Both the position numbers and the translations under genes were made by a program. A DNA stretch of 64,000 nucleotides, taken from NCBI GenBank assembly GCA_921293015.1, contig OV121086.1, forward strand, positions 34,409,194-34,473,193, read 5' to 3'. This DNA comes from Phorcus lineatus. Lineage: Eukaryota > Mollusca > Gastropoda > Trochida > Trochidae. Positions 11,411 through 25,850 of this stretch are shown piece by piece; position 1 is the stretch's first letter, and the number at the start of each line of letters is the position of its first letter. A model generated the notes under the pieces. The model was not told where the DNA came from. It was given only the letters and a program-made list of their open reading frames with translations, and did not search any database.

Positions 11411-14400
11411 TGACCACTCCTGATGGCCAATAAAGTGCATGGCCAGATGACCATCTGTTGGACATGTTTAGCGATGCTTATATAACGTGCACATTACATA
11501 ACAGCTTGTTGTCCCTCTCATTGATTATAGCAGCTAGATGAAACATATTGATTTCTTGCAATGGACGACTGACCTTTTTGTGGCTGGCAATTATGGACAG
11601 ATTTCATTTGCATCCATTTTGGAGATTGCATTTTGTGATTCAATTTTTAGGTAAGCCTGTTATCATTGGTAAATTCTTGCTGAAATAACAGAGCCATAGA
11701 TTGATTTCCTTAGTGAAAAGCTAGCAACAGTTGCTTGCAAATACATAATCGTCTAGTTTAGTTAGTTCTAGTAGTTACTAAACTATATTTCTATTTCTAG
11801 CCGCCATGTCTGTGATGCTCGTATAGAAAAGACAGGTAATGATTGATTTTCAATCACAAATTTACATTTTATAAATATCAAGTTTGATTTTCATCATTTT
11901 CAACAACTTCACAAATCCATTACAACAATATAATACATATAAAATATGCTGAGAGAATATATCTGAATTTTCTCCTGTGACATGATGCAAATGCAAATAT
12001 AATAGTCTTGTACATCATTTCCAAATATTGTTGTCTAGTCTTACTTTAACACTTAATAAGCAACGATAACAAATAAGATGAGAGAAAGATGATAACCCTG
12101 AATCAGGCCTAATAAGATTCTTGCCTTTAACAAAACTATCACCGGGCAAATAGTATCTAAAAGGAAAAACTTAGAATTTTCACTTACTGTGAACTTGTCA
12201 ATGAGCCACAAACCAAGAATTCAGTCACAAAAACATAAGTCGGTCAGTATCCAAGTACCATCACCTCAAACAATGACAAGAGACACCTAAACACATCCAA
12301 GGAGTCTCCAACACTCAAATACATCCACGAGACACCACACCGCTTTTACAAAGCTCACAACCTGTCAAACTCCTCTTGAGGAAATCAAGTCATCATTAGG
12401 TCATTAATAACGGGGTGTTAGAGACACTGGGTGATATAAGCTATTAATCATTGGCCCTGCCACCAATTCAGCAGGTGCTCCAGGCTATATAGCATCAGAG
12501 TCTATGCTGTGGAGCTGTAGACTCATCTGTCCACCGTTATAGAAGACTTGCTGGAGAAGCACCTCAGGCCGTGGACAATGCTCACACCTCCTGGGTGAGG
12601 CCTGATTGAGATGTTAATGAGTCCGAGGCTCTTCCTAATTTACTCTCAGCTTGTCAACCTGTTCATTATCAAGCATGACATTTGCTGTCAATTCCCTGTA
12701 TCAGTGAGCATGGCATTCCAGGAGCATGCCAGCATGACATACAGCAAATTAATCATTATAAGTCATCCCAGGGAATATGTCATTCTCTCTGCCTGTCACT
12801 GCTGAATTATGAAAATTCTTTAAGATGTCTTCTGATTCAAATGTCATGTATAATGACCTAACTTATCATTAGTGTTCTGACCATTATTACAGTAATGATT
12901 TTAATCTTGCATAATCAGTAAGTAATCAACCAATGAAGACTTCGAAATTGTTTAAATGTTCTTTCTTATTAACTCTTTGTTACATAAATGAAACATGCAT
13001 ATAGAAATAACTCTAGTAAATTTTTGTTCAAGTTATAATCTTTTTAAAAACAGATTTTGCAAATTTGAGAGATATTGTGTACTATCAGTTAGTAAATAAG
13101 AATAAGAGATTTAATTTTGCAAAAAAAAGCGACAATTCTATACATATATGATTTAAAGAAATAAAATTTATAATAATTCTTAAATTTCAAACATCCTTTG
13201 ACCTTCATTTTATCATTTCTAAATTGTCATTCATGCATGCAATAAACCAAATTGTACAGAATAACCTTTCATACAAATAAAGTCTATACCTAAAAACACT
13301 CTGTTATTTCAAATATCAAATAGAAATTATAATTTTGTAAAAATATTCTTCAAACTTGAAACATATATATAAGATCAAATTTCAATCGCAACAGCAAATA
13401 TTCTCTACTCCATCCAATCCACAACAGTAACATCAAAGAGTACTGAAATGTACGCGTAATAAGCACTACATAATTCAGTATCAGAGAGGCTTCACAATAG
13501 ATACATGGAAATGCACTTAGTACACTGAACCAGGTGACCACACCGAATATCAGTCTCCATACACCTTTAATCAATCACAGGTGACAATCCCACAACAAAG
13601 AGACAATCCTTCTTGATCGGTGTACGTCACATCGTTAAAACCATCCCAAACAAACAAACTTGACTGGCGCTCTGTTTCTGAAGCATTTTCTTGTTACAAT
13701 GTATAAATGGAGTAAACAGAAGGTAACCATATTCATTTGGTTCGTTATTTAAAACCCATATAAGGAATTACATAACCTGATTGAGTTTATCACACTTAAA
13801 TAGCTACCGTAAACAGGATGATCTTTTAATCTTACATTATTACACAACTTTTAGCGCCACAGCTGTAAAATACTTGTTTTGCATCATAACATGTTTTGCT
13901 CATAATATTCGACTAAAAGAGCTACAAATGATTAATTTTGTGGAAATTTTCCTCATAATGATAAAGCTCATATTTTTTTGCTAAGTCTAAAATAATGGGT
14001 AAAAATGTCTCACCAATTTATCCTCAATCAAAAACACTGGGGCCTTCAGCATAGGACGGGTTAAATTGCATATACATAAAGTATGCATGTTTGTACTCAA
14101 GATAATGGTAGCCCAAGATGTGTTTTACATTTCTTCGCATTATATTTCTGCGAGGATGCATATTTCTGTCAATGATCATCAAGATTTGTCAAGATCAATC
14201 CCCTAAGGTGAAGGCTCCATATCAAGAACACAAAAGCTTCTCAAGTAGTCCTAGTTTCGTCTTAATACAGATAATGTCCCTAAATAGGCCATCATTGTCT
14301 GCTTGACAGATCAGCAATCATGAGCAGGAGATAAAGATGCAGATTTGGAAGGTCATGGGTCAAATAAAGGTTGTTAAACATGGATGAATATGATATAGCA

Positions 14401-14474
14401 TGAGTTAATATTGGGGAAAATTTGAGTAAAAAAAAGTATAAAAAGACAGTTCTATTCAATTATAACTTGTAGAT

Positions 14475-14555
14475 CTATGAGTGAGTGAGTTATTGTTTAA
14501 GCTGCTTGGGCAATATTTCAGCCATTAGCGGCGATGTAGATCTGTGGGTATCCTA
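14475..14555 (+). repeat. Dispersed repeat of a type I associate with molluscs
   Basis: The sequence GAGTGAGTGAGTTATTG, followed by GCTGCTTGGGCAATATTTCA and GCCATTAGCGGCGATGTAG, resembles from memory a short interspersed sequence frequent in gastropod DNA. In that sequence GAGTGAGTGAGTTTAG is followed by GCAATATTCCAGC and a GGCGG-containing block. No database comparison was possible. It is the main support for a molluscan source other than the PMCA peptide. Confidence 0.5.
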
Positions 14556-15479
14556 CAAATTCATACACATAATTACCAAATTCTAAATCAATAAAAGAAT
14601 ATTTTCCTCAAAATTTTGTAATTAAAAAGAGCATCCAAATTTTAGGATCTCAAAGAGGGTATATGAATTGTCCTTTAAGCACTTAGTCCAAATCTGCCTG
14701 GCGATGATGAGAGGAAATCGGGAACTTTTTGGATCCTCACTCAAGAAATTCACCAAACAAAACTTGCTCCATCATGACTTAAGACAAACCAAAGCTACAG
14801 AGCAATTCCATCCACAACATCAGAGCAGGTCCAAGAGCCAGGTCCCAGGAACCGTCAATGTATATACTGATCCTTACTTGGGCAGCAGAATCAGGTTTAT
14901 ACATACTGGCCTCCCCATACTAATCAGCGAACCACCAGAGGATTACCAGTACATGCTCGGAATACTCTTCGGTGCATTCAACTCTGATTTCACCATCTAC
15001 ATATTTCTTGTTGGTAAATATGATTTAAGTTTTATCTTAACTTTTGTCTATGGGCATACTTTAACATAAACATGAAAGATATGGAATTAAAAAACCCAAA
15101 CGTCTATGCTTTCATCACTTCGAAGTTAACAATAGGCATCAATGTCAACATCTGTATCACGAAAATACAAAGGAATCTCAGAGGCATCGGTAAGCAAAAC
15201 AAAAGAAAGAGATGAAACCGCAGGTGAGCCAATGGATGCATTTGTCACAGCGACACCAAGGTCTTATAGCAGGCTCATAAATCAGGTTTATTATGAGACT
15301 CCAGACTGAATTCCTCCTACAAGAGACTGCATCCATCACATCATATCGCTGACCTTGTCACAAGGACTTATACCATCAGCAGGTTGTTGACTATGGCTGT
15401 AGCACTCTACTGTGGTTTGTCCTTCTTGAGAATATGACATTCTGATTTGAGGATGGACTTCAGACGATACTCAAAGTAT

Positions 15480-16270
15480 CTCAAATGCAACATTTAAAAA
15501 TGTGATTTTGGGTATGCCTGAAGAATTTTATAAGCTTGATGTTGAACATGGCAGGCATCTTTGTGACACCATATTCCAACTTACTGCTTTGTAAATGACA
15601 ACAGTTTGCTTGATAGTTTCATGATTTGGGGTGTATCTAAAGAAGTTTTGAACACAGTTTGTCGAAACTTGACAGGAACAGTCTACCAAAACTCTTGATA
15701 AAATCATATTTCAACTTCCTGCCTTGAAGTTCAATATTAAAAATTCCTCTGAATATAATTGAGGAGAGGACATTTTGGATACCCCTGAAGACCTTGTAAA
15801 CTCTCCAGCCTACTTTAATCATTGATAACACCCTATTTCTAACTTGATTTGGAGATCACTACAAGACTGTTTGATAGGTTTTCTAAACATTACAACTGAG
15901 AACAGGTGATATGGGACGTGCATTAAGGCCATGTATCATCTTCTTGTTGAATATGGCATGAACTGTCTCCCATAGTTCCTGATAACACTCTTTAATGTAA
16001 CTTCCTGGTTTGAAAGTCAACAGATTTTTTGAAGAATTTCTTGAAAAATCAACATTTAGACCAGGTTATTTTGAGTATTTCAGAAGAACTTTTATATTCA
16101 GGTTGTTCAGCATAGCTGCTGAGTCTTTGGCCATTCTTAATAATGCACTATATTCTAACTTCCTCATTTGAAGATCAATATCCGATTAATATTAAGACTG
16201 CCATAGTTTCTTGAAACATTATGATTGAGAATAGATGATATGGAGTTTGCATGAAGCCCTTATCTGACAG
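15480..16270. repeat. Diverged tandem repeat, five copies, about 130-160 bp
   Basis: The anchor (ACACCATATTCCAACTTACT and variants such as ATCATATTTCAACTTCCTG) lies at about 15566, 15700, 15828, 15985 and 16143. Around it, blocks like TGTTGAACATGGCAGGCAT and GAAGTTCAATATTAAAA recur with many substitutions. Spacing rises from about 130 to about 158 bp from left to right. Confidence 0.75.
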
Positions 16271-16649
16271 TGACAGAAAAATAGTCTGCTATGTAATCAG
16301 TCCTCGGTTTTGTACAAAATGCTTAGTTCCTGTTTTAAAGATTACATAAATTTTTATTTACTTCTTGTCCAAATGAAAATAGTTTTTTTTTTAAAGTAGA
16401 TGATGTCAAAGTTTTCCAAATAAGATTTCCATTTTCACAATATTACAACCTTCTGAAAAGCATAAATTCTATTACAGTATGTTGAATTTTCAAGAATTTT
16501 AACTGACCATCTGAGAGCAAAATGTTGATATATGACTTCATGGCAAACTTCATATTTTGTTCAAGTTTGTGTAGTCTCTTATAATATTCTTTGACAAAGG
16601 TCTATTCTGTCAACAACAATGTAAATTAGATACAAGGTGACAGATTAAA

Positions 16650-16900
16650 AGCAATGGCTAATCAAGAGGGCGGGTGCAGGGTGCACACCCCTCCAAAGAG
16701 AGCTCCACCTATGGTAAACTTTGAGAGTTGTAATTCTCATAAATGGTAAAAAAATACAAGAAAACTGGACATGGAACTTAAATTCAGTAAAGAAGCATAT
16801 TTTGTTTTGTGGAAACACATTCTTTGTTCAAAAGTAATAATTTCAATGGTTGCTCTTGTGACACCCATAGGGCATGCCCCTCTCAAACAAAAATTCTGTA
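16650..16900. mobile_element. Probable DNA-transposon remnant
   Basis: GGCTAATCAAGAGGGCGGG followed by TGCAGGGTGCACACCCCTCC resembles degraded terminal sequences of non-autonomous DNA transposons that begin CAGTGGCGGATC. About 200 bases on, GGGCATGCCCCTCTCAAAC may be a further internal block. No coding capacity and no clear target duplication. A separate CAGTGGCGGATC occurs at about 42148 without a partner end. Confidence 0.3.
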
Positions 16901-17904
16901 CACACTCCTGAAAAATATATAGAGTAAAAGTTGATAAACAATAATCTCAAGCATAAATCTTAACCAGTGGGTGACCAAAGTATGGTCCCCAATCATTGGC
17001 ACCGTTGCATCCTCCACAATTACCAAATTGCAGCATTTCTGAGAGAGAATCTAATTGTCTGATTACTGACTTGCCCTTTCAGGTAGTCAGCCCCCCAATC
17101 TCAGCCACATAAAATGTCAGCTATGTTATTTGCAGAATTATTTATGACAGTGGCAGATTTGAGCTGAGAGGTAATTTTCCACCATTGGTGCAATGGCAGA
17201 CTCTGGGATCCGTCCTCCATGGTGTTTGAAGGAGTTGCCAAGAAAAGATATTGAGACAGATTGTCTCATAGTAGTGATTTAATGGCCGTATCAGAGCGGA
17301 TTTAATGCATGTATCATTACCCAGGGTCAAGGTCAGTCCATAATGGCTGATTGCAAGCAGACGTCACTTTGGATCTCAGAATTACTATATTTTTTTTTGG
17401 AAACCCATGAATACGTGAATAAAATTATTTTGAGCATCAAACATGGAGAGTTTACACCACAATCAAGACACACTCTAACTTGCACTCTTTTACTGATGAG
17501 GATAGTCCTGGTAGTAAAACAATTAGACAAGCAAGTCCACACTCACGAATTCCATCCACCAGATTCCTATCAGTCCTTTGACCACCACATGGAAATAAAC
17601 AGATGCTGGAGACATACAGGGAAGCATAGGATCCTTTTAAAACTTAAATTACCAAAATACCAACACAAATCTTAAATGAATCTTTTCTTGTCTGTCAATG
17701 AGTGTGCAGATCTCTGCTCATAAAGATGACATTGACACCAACTAAAAGTCTTGCCAAATGGCACAAGAATTCTAAAACTTCATTTGAGATATCCATTCAA
17801 CCAACAAATATTTCTCTGACTACACTCTGTGAGTCTTGCTCCATGCACTGAAGCAGAGAAGCACACATGGAACCAATTAGCTAGCATACTTGGCCTCTGC
17901 ATCT

Positions 17905-17955
17905 TAACTACATGTGCAAATGCAACTACATGTGCAAATGCAACTACATGAGCAC
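17905..17955. repeat. Short tandem repeat, 18-bp unit
   Basis: AACTACATGTGCAAATGC is present twice, followed by a partial third copy ending ATGAGCACTG. Confidence 0.85.
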
Positions 17956-20372
17956 TGCAGAAGTATTCTATAGTCTACCTGATGAACACGGGCTAATTAT
18001 TTGACCAAATTCTCACATCATGGTTAGATTGAGAATTCACTTTTTGAAACAATTTTTTTAAGGGGCAATATGCCATCTAAGATTTATCTTATTTTTTAAA
18101 GCTTTTATAAGCAAACTTCCTAGATGTGACATCAAACAAAATCAAAATACTAAGGTACAATACTTCAGATTTCCTAAGCCAATGTGCAATTCATGTACTT
18201 GCGTATATCATTTGCTAAAATACTTTGGACAAATCATTGTTTATTGCCTGAAGTGAATTCTTCAGGATATAAGATGTCCTGAATATGTACCAATAACAGC
18301 TATTGGGTTAACAATCATATGACATTAATAAAAAACATCATCTTAATTTATCAGCTTGACAGTTCAAATTTGTATCAAAAATAAATAGTCAGTGCAGAAG
18401 TTGAATTTCAAAACTTGCAAAGTAAAATGTAAATGTCAACCTCGAAAATATTTTTTTTAGAAACTGCTGACTAGCATTTAAACATCAGAATTAAATGAAT
18501 CCCTGACATTTACCACAAATATGTTGCTTACCGTATTTCAAATCAATCCTGAAGGCAAAATCAACATGTTGGTCATCTGTAAGTAAGCAATCATGTTGCA
18601 CAGAACAAAAGTGGCGATCATGACTATTTCACAAGAAAATTATTTCACAACAAACTTCCCACTTGCTTCGTGTCTTCCTCACGACCAAGTAAAGGTCATC
18701 ATATGAATATGTCATTTCCATCAAGTTCCTCTTGGAGGATTACCATATTTAGACGGTGCCAAATAGTTTCTTGCAGAAAATGGAAGTAACGTGTCTCGTG
18801 AGGATCGAAAGGTCATTGAGAAATTGGTACTGTCAGGAGAGCTATCTTGGGATAAGTGACTATAGTGCAAATGATGTTCTTCAATCGCATGAAAATAATT
18901 TTGGTTATAAAGGTTGAAAGGTCATTGAACATTATGAACTTACAGTATAGTTGGTTCTGTTTAATGTTGTTGCAAGCATTTGCAGGGGTTAAAAATACCT
19001 TCTTGTTTCAGTAAGTCATTGAGTTACAGCAGGTTTCATAACTATGGCACAAAGCTCTGTAGGAAAGTCAAGCCAAAATGTTTTTGTAAATTGTTTTTAA
19101 GAAGAGGCAAGTCTCAGTTTTTTTGGTACATTCTTTGGTAAATCTAAGGTAAAATTTTGGTTTAGCAAGTGACCTAGGATTAACAGATTTTGTAACCCCT
19201 GTGATTTCTGATGATATAGTGTCCACTAGGTTTTTCAAGAACACAACTTAACCTTTTCAGAAGGATGGAAATGTTAATGCAATGGATAATAAATGGATTA
19301 AATTGTTTCCTTTAAAAATTTCACTGAGAAAGAGTCAGTACATAGTTTCACCTAGTCAGTGGTTTTGGATGGATTGATGGATTGACAAAGTAGACATAAC
19401 TTCAACAGTTTGCTTAATACAGTAATACATATTTAAAACTACAATTAGAAATTAAATAACTGATAAACAACAAAGCAAGGAATAAGCTTATATTTCAAAA
19501 TCTCTAGAACATGTTGCAAAGAATTCTATGAATTACAAAGCCTTGATGGAAGCACCTGGCTAGCAGAAAGTGTCAAATATGATATGAAGTTTATGACAAA
19601 CATATCAGTTTACACAGAGACCAGAGCTAGGTGGCCTTCTCAGTCCATAATCAATAATTCCCTAGCATTAACAGTGGTCGGCAACCAGCTACAAACTGTC
19701 ATTGTTGTCCACTCCCTGTCCAGAAGTTCATTAACATGCATTGTTGTCAGAGCACACTCTGGCTTAGTGATAATCACATGCATGCTGGAAAAATGTGGCA
19801 CAAATGAATACTTGAGAACTCATATCACCTGTTGATATTGGAATCAGTTAGTTTGATATGTTAGAACTTATAATTTGCCAGTATTGGAGTTTGAGTGGCA
19901 TTCTAGATCAAGGTTCCAAGGACATTGAGGATTTTTCATGGATGATCAAATTCCTTTATTTTCACAACATTAGCAACATTCCATATATATTCTAATATTG
20001 AAATGTAAGTATCTATTGGAAAGTAATGTTTCAAAGCTTATAACGCTTTTGATGAAGATGCTAATTGATTTCAATAGAAGCTCATGGTTACATTCTTGTA
20101 ATCATTATCTGTAAAATAAAGACTTTATAATGATGTGGTTCTTTAAATGTAAAACGTCACAGGCTCTATATCAGCTTATTTTTAAACTCCCAGGGAAGTA
20201 CCCAAGCTGAGGTTCAACTTAGTGAATTTGTAGACCTGGGCCTTAATCTGCAAGCTACATCAGTCACTTGATACATCAAAAGTAGATTATCAATCGTCTA
20301 ATAACTACCTACATGCACATATATCACAAAGTCAAACTCTCGCATAAAAATTATTCAATAGATCTGTCGAAG

Positions 20373-20770
20373 TTAATTGCTTAAAAACTCTCTGAGAACA
20401 GATTCAGCTTTGAAGCAAAACTCTATCTGGAATTTCATTGTAATATTTAATTGTGCATTGATAATAACATCTAAATTTAGTTTCTTCCTTTGAGAATTGA
20501 CATCATGGAACATAATAGCAAGACATTTCACAACTTGAACAGCAATTTCATCACATGTGCATATAGGTAGGTTTATTCTTACATGGAATAATGACATTTT
20601 GAGACAACTAACCCGTAGATTTAATGACATCAACCTTTCCAGGCAGTGGAAATATATTGTCCTGGTCAATCTTTTGACCAACACTAGTCTTAAGGAAATA
20701 AATGTACAAGGTTTAAATGATAAGAATGCACAACTCATAGAAAATATCAAAGCAATCAGTTATTGATAAG
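20373..20770. other. Overlapping frames on both strands; plus strand faintly leucine-rich-repeat-like
   Basis: On the plus strand, 20557-20766 encodes 69 residues including DINLSRQWKYIVLVNLLTN and TSLKEINVQGLNDKN. The pattern of aliphatic residues resembles a ribonuclease-inhibitor type leucine-rich repeat. It begins at GTG, ends in TGA, and has no evident splice sites or upstream continuation. The minus strand is also open for 125 codons (20373-20750). Such mutual openness in AT-rich DNA can arise by chance. If real, it would be a gene fragment or pseudogene inside the PMCA intron. Confidence 0.15.
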
Positions 20771-20954
20771 GTATGATAAGATAAACAGTGTTTCATATTT
20801 TCAGTTTTTGTGACAATATTTTCACGAACCTGACCTATGGTTATCCTTTCTGTGATCTGTGAAATGACATGAAAAAAACCCTACTGTACATATTTGTTAA
20901 TCTTACAAAATTATAAGAATAAACTATACATTTTTAGATAGAATATACACATGT

Positions 20955-21005
20955 TTACAATTATTTATGGTAAGACATTTACAATTATTTATGATAAGAC
21001 TTTAC
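20955..21005. repeat. Direct duplication of about 24 bp
   Basis: TTTACAATTATTTATGGTAA is followed at once by a near copy, TTTACAATTATTTATGATAA, with GACA or GAC after each. Confidence 0.8.
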
Positions 21006-24000
21006 AACAAAGCCTTTTAATGACATAGCAAGGTTTTTTACACTCGTAGCACCAATGAATGGCTCAGTTTCTCTTTCTTGTTTGATTTTACTGAGTTTGC
21101 GATCTCATGTATCTAGTTGTCCAATCTAAATCAACCAAATTGTTACCCATAGTAACATGTTTCACAGTATTTCAACTGGGTTATGATATAATCAAGAACT
21201 AATAACATTTATGTGTAAACTGGAATTTCATTTCCACAAAAAACCCTGATATGACTGTCCTTTTTAGTCTAATCATAGGCTGTCCTTTATACCCTGAACC
21301 AAAACAGGATGCCATCTTGAAGGGCAAATCTATATCCTCAAGCTGTTTCTAATAGCAGACAATTCTTTTTAATTACTTTATCAGAACTCAAAACATTTGT
21401 CAGTCTACAATTGCCTCCAATCAGAAATTTAAATTGAAACTTCAGAGTGTCAGTATACAATTCTTTGCCAATCAGTGGGCAAAGTGCAAAGAACGTAGCA
21501 CCCCTAAAACAAATTAATTTGAAATGCTCATAAGATCATCTTATGTGACAAATGCCTTGAACACAGCTATTAAGTGTTATGGATTAAAAAGCGCCAAAAC
21601 TCTCACAAATTGATAATTATGAACACCATGAGAACAAGATCATTCAATGCAGTGATTCCCTCCTGAGTTCAGACACGCAACTGGGCAAAATGTAGAACAC
21701 CTTATGATGGTGGTGCTAATTCCACAGATAAAAGTTACAAAGGTCTTATTGACCGTCAAGATTCATACACATTTTTCTCAAAGCGAATATACGTGCGACA
21801 ATTTTCTCAGGTGTCGTGGTAGGAGCGACAAGGGACCTTCTGTTCTTATGAATATATAATAAAGCATTCTTGTCTCCAGAAGTGCTGACATTGCAGCTTA
21901 TGGATGAATGAAGACGTGTCATTTTTTTGGGGTATTTCTGTCAAGTGTGGACATTGTGTTTGTACAAATGGATTAGTTTCATGCAAAGGAAAGAATGAAA
22001 CTAGTTAATTTAGAGAAATAATGAAATATTCCAGTTTGCTTTGTAGTTTAAATGCCTGTTTTTCCATAAAAAATGTAGACACAAATTTCTTTGATTGCCA
22101 TTAAAGAGATAGGGTGAAATTTGATTTTTAATAACTGAAAACCCAGACCAATGAAAACAGACACCAGAGATAATAGCCATCCTTAAAAGATTGATCTAGT
22201 CTGGTTTAATTATAGTAACTAGAGAACCAACATGGTTAATTGTGTTCTAAAAATTACAATCATTAAGTTAACGATCTAAAGAGAATACTTTTGATCATCT
22301 TTGCATATCATTAAGAGTTGTTTTTGTATAAAGAAGAACCAATATGTTATTCTCACACTGATAGCAATTATATTTACTGGTCAATACCACACTAGATACA
22401 ACACTGAAAGGAAACAATAATTGGCTCAATCAATATTTTCCCCAGAGAGCTGTCATTGTTTTATAATTAATTAATTTGCCCCAAAAACTAATTTTCTAGA
22501 CTCTCTAAACTTTCAAACAACCAACAGTTAATTTGAACTTAAAAAGTTTCTGAGCCGGGTAAGAAATACCTTGTGAAGGAAACATGATAAACTCAAAATG
22601 TGTTCAAAAATTACCCTTGCGTCAAAATAGAAACTGTCCCTTACCTTACCGCCAACTACAGAAATATTCATTGTGGGGAAACCTAAAGATCCAACATATG
22701 AACAGTTGAACAATCCTTGAGCGTTGAATTACCAAAACTGTTTCTTGTAACACCGAGTTCTTCATAGACTGGCATGGAATGAGCATCTCAGAGTTTACTG
22801 TCACAGAGGCAAGATTGATCACTGAACAGCAAAAGCTCAAAGTGAAAAAGACTGTAGCTTCCCCTTCAATGTTCTTGGATCAGTAGAACATGTGTAGACT
22901 GTCTACAAAGGCATATTGATCATAGCTGTTTTCAGAAAATTATCCGAGCACAATTGAATTCTGCAAAAGGCAGGTTAGCAAGAGAAGATGTTGCATCTCC
23001 TTGAATTTCTTGCGTAAGGATAATTATAGGATGATATAAGAAGCAAAGCTGGTCATAAATTGGTCCAGCATGTTGAAAGTACATTTACATATAAACCATA
23101 GCTATTTATGCTTTGACAGAATTGACTTCTCTTGGCAAAGGATGCATAGGGCAGGTCCTACAAGGAAAGCATGAAGTAGATCCAGAGTTGTACTGCTGAG
23201 TGAGAGAGGAACAAATTTAAACAGAGGCACGGCAAGATGTCCTGTAAAGTTTACCTACTGCCTCAGAGGGCATTAATGAAGACCTTGACATGCTGTACAG
23301 AGAATTCAACAACAGACCCTATCCTCACAGTCTTTACCTAGTACCACATTTTAAAGGATAAAGCTCCAGCATAAAGTCTTCACAGTGTAGCACTTTCATT
23401 ATTGCTAAACATTTAATCCAAATCCCTGTGCTGTCAAAACCACACTTCAAATCGTACTCCACATTTTCACATTGTAAGCAAGAGCTGAGGCAATCTGCAA
23501 ACCTTCCAATTTACTGGACTTTCAATAATGCTGATGAGCTTGCCCCAAATTTAACTTCCTTTCAACTCTTGCAACCTCAAAGGAATAAACAAACAGACGT
23601 CCATTTAGTAAATCTAAACTATTGACAGTTGGATCAGAATTAGCTGTGTAAATGAAAGGTATTACAATGCAATAGGACTGTATGAAGCTGCATCATAATT
23701 GCACAAAATTGATTGCCAACTCTCCAATCAATTAAAGTGGCAGCCATTATGCCATCGCTATAGCAACCCAGGCAGCAAGATTGGAGTAAAGAGTACCCAA
23801 AGGAAGCAGAGCCTGGGGGCCTCAATTCACTTCCAATCACCTGATATTAACTGATGTCCTTTCGAACGCCAGATTCCGCTGGATGATGGCTTAATGACCG
23901 CCTAAATGAATGACTATTTTGTTTCGGGAATTTGGAAAACAATCGCTGGCTGCGGCAGGTAAAATCAATTAGTTCGACCTAAACGAAGTCCAATGAACTT

Positions 24001-25439
24001 CTATGCATGTTGTCTGACCGGGAAGATGAATTGCGGAGAACCTGAGATCGGAAACGCAGACAGAAGAGTTAATCAAGGGAGATTATGCACACGGACAAGG
24101 AAGTGGTGATCTAAATGTAGCCCCACAGGTCTCTCAGACTCAAGTTTCTACATCAGCCTAATCCTCTGGGACTTGGTAGAGCTCCTCAGGACAAAATCCT
24201 TTCTATATCTGTAAAACATTCTCTTAAATCATCCAATTTAAAGGATATAGTTCAAGAGTATCCCTGTTAACTGAGAATTCTCCTGAAGTTAAAGATGCTA
24301 CAAAAATACTTGATGGTAAAGATTGAATTGAAGAAAACCCTCAAGTCAAAATAGTTATTTCCAAAACCATTTGTTGTGTTAATTGAACAACAAAAACTGA
24401 GTATTATTTACCCTTAAAAACATAATATGCAGCATGTAATGGACTAAATCTTGGTCCTATGTTAAATTCAAAATCATAAAACGGAGAGACCAACATCTTT
24501 GAGCGGCATCATAAAAGCTTGTGGACATTGCCATGATATATATTTCCCCCAATTAAGATGTCAGGAGGCTCATTAATCCAGTCCTGAAGTTATTCCAGAA
24601 GACAAAACCCAGACAAGTTTACAACATATGTCACCATCTCAACCAGAGCTAACAGAGACGTCACTCGGTTGGCTGGTAATGTCATCAACTTGTGTCAGTC
24701 ACGGTTACACATGACTTGGGAGATATCAACTTATTCCCTGACATTTTTTATTGGTCAGACCCTATTCAAATGTAAATAACTTTGACTACTACTGCTGTCT
24801 GTGGCACAGAGAAGGTTAAAGCCACTTCTCTACAAAGCTTTATGATTTTATCTAATCTGATGGATATGCTTGTTTTAACTAGAAATATTTTATGTTTTAA
24901 ATCATGGATAGGTGAGTGTTATGAATATGCACCATTGTTGTTAAATAAACCTTTGTGACATATCATACTCTCTTCAAAACTTATCAAAGTGACCTTTGAT
25001 GATGCAAAAAGGTCTTGAATAAAACATGCAAGATCTTTGGTAACCAGGTGCTTGCTAAGAACAAAATTCAATAAGTTGCAAGCTGTAAAACATCTCAAAC
25101 CAAAAAAGCTTTGAAAACTTCTTGACATGATCCAGTTTAACAGCTAACAACCTTCTATTTTTAAATTCCCAGGGGGGGGAAAGATATTGGCATTCTATGC
25201 TTCAAAAGATCTGGAAGTGACAAGGTTTCTCTGAGATTTCTCTGATGTGCACGTAAGAAGGCGTTTCTCTTACAAGGTTGAGAAAACCCCTCTGAGATTG
25301 AAATTTGAAAGTTTGGCACACAAGTTCTGTAACACCTGCCTAACAGAATCTTTTCATTTTTTGTGTGAAAATGATAAGTTTGGGAAAAGTTATTCACTTG
25401 ACATAAGCAATAGCAGCATGGTGTTATAGAAATATTTAG

Positions 25440-25850
25440 ATACCAATGGGGTACATCTTGAACTAATACTTGTATGTTGCTATTTATGGAAGCATAGTGG
25501 TACCATTGGTAACAAATGATACAAATGGCAACATCTTGATACCAATATTAACTTGTTGATAACTATAACAACATAGTTACACTAATGGTAATACGTTGAC
25601 ATCTACAAGGTACCATACTGACACTAATACCAATATAAACCTGTTGATAACTATGGCAACTTAGTTATACTAATGATAACATGTTGACACCTACAAGGTA
25701 TCACACTGACACCTATGGAACCATCTTGATACCAATAGTAACCTGTGGATACCTGTGCATGGCTACATATTAATACTAATGTTACACATTGACACCAACA
25801 AGGCAACACCTATGACAATATAAGGACGCCCATGTCAACATGACGATAAC
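25440..25850. repeat. Diverged tandem repeat, about 90-100 bp
   Basis: Blocks combining GATACCAATAGTAACCTGTT, GATAACTATGGCAACATAGT, ACTAATGGTAACATGTTGAC and ACCTACAAGGTACCACACTG recur at about 25541, 25629 and 25731, with more diverged material on both sides. Within each block there is a finer quasi-period of 10-20 bases built on words such as GATACC, TAACA and TTGACACC. Confidence 0.75.

Noticed and set aside
14668-15069. Longest ORF of the window, 133 codons
   Set aside because: It starts at TTG, has no recognisable domain and no good splice sites, and lies in repeat-rich presumed intron.
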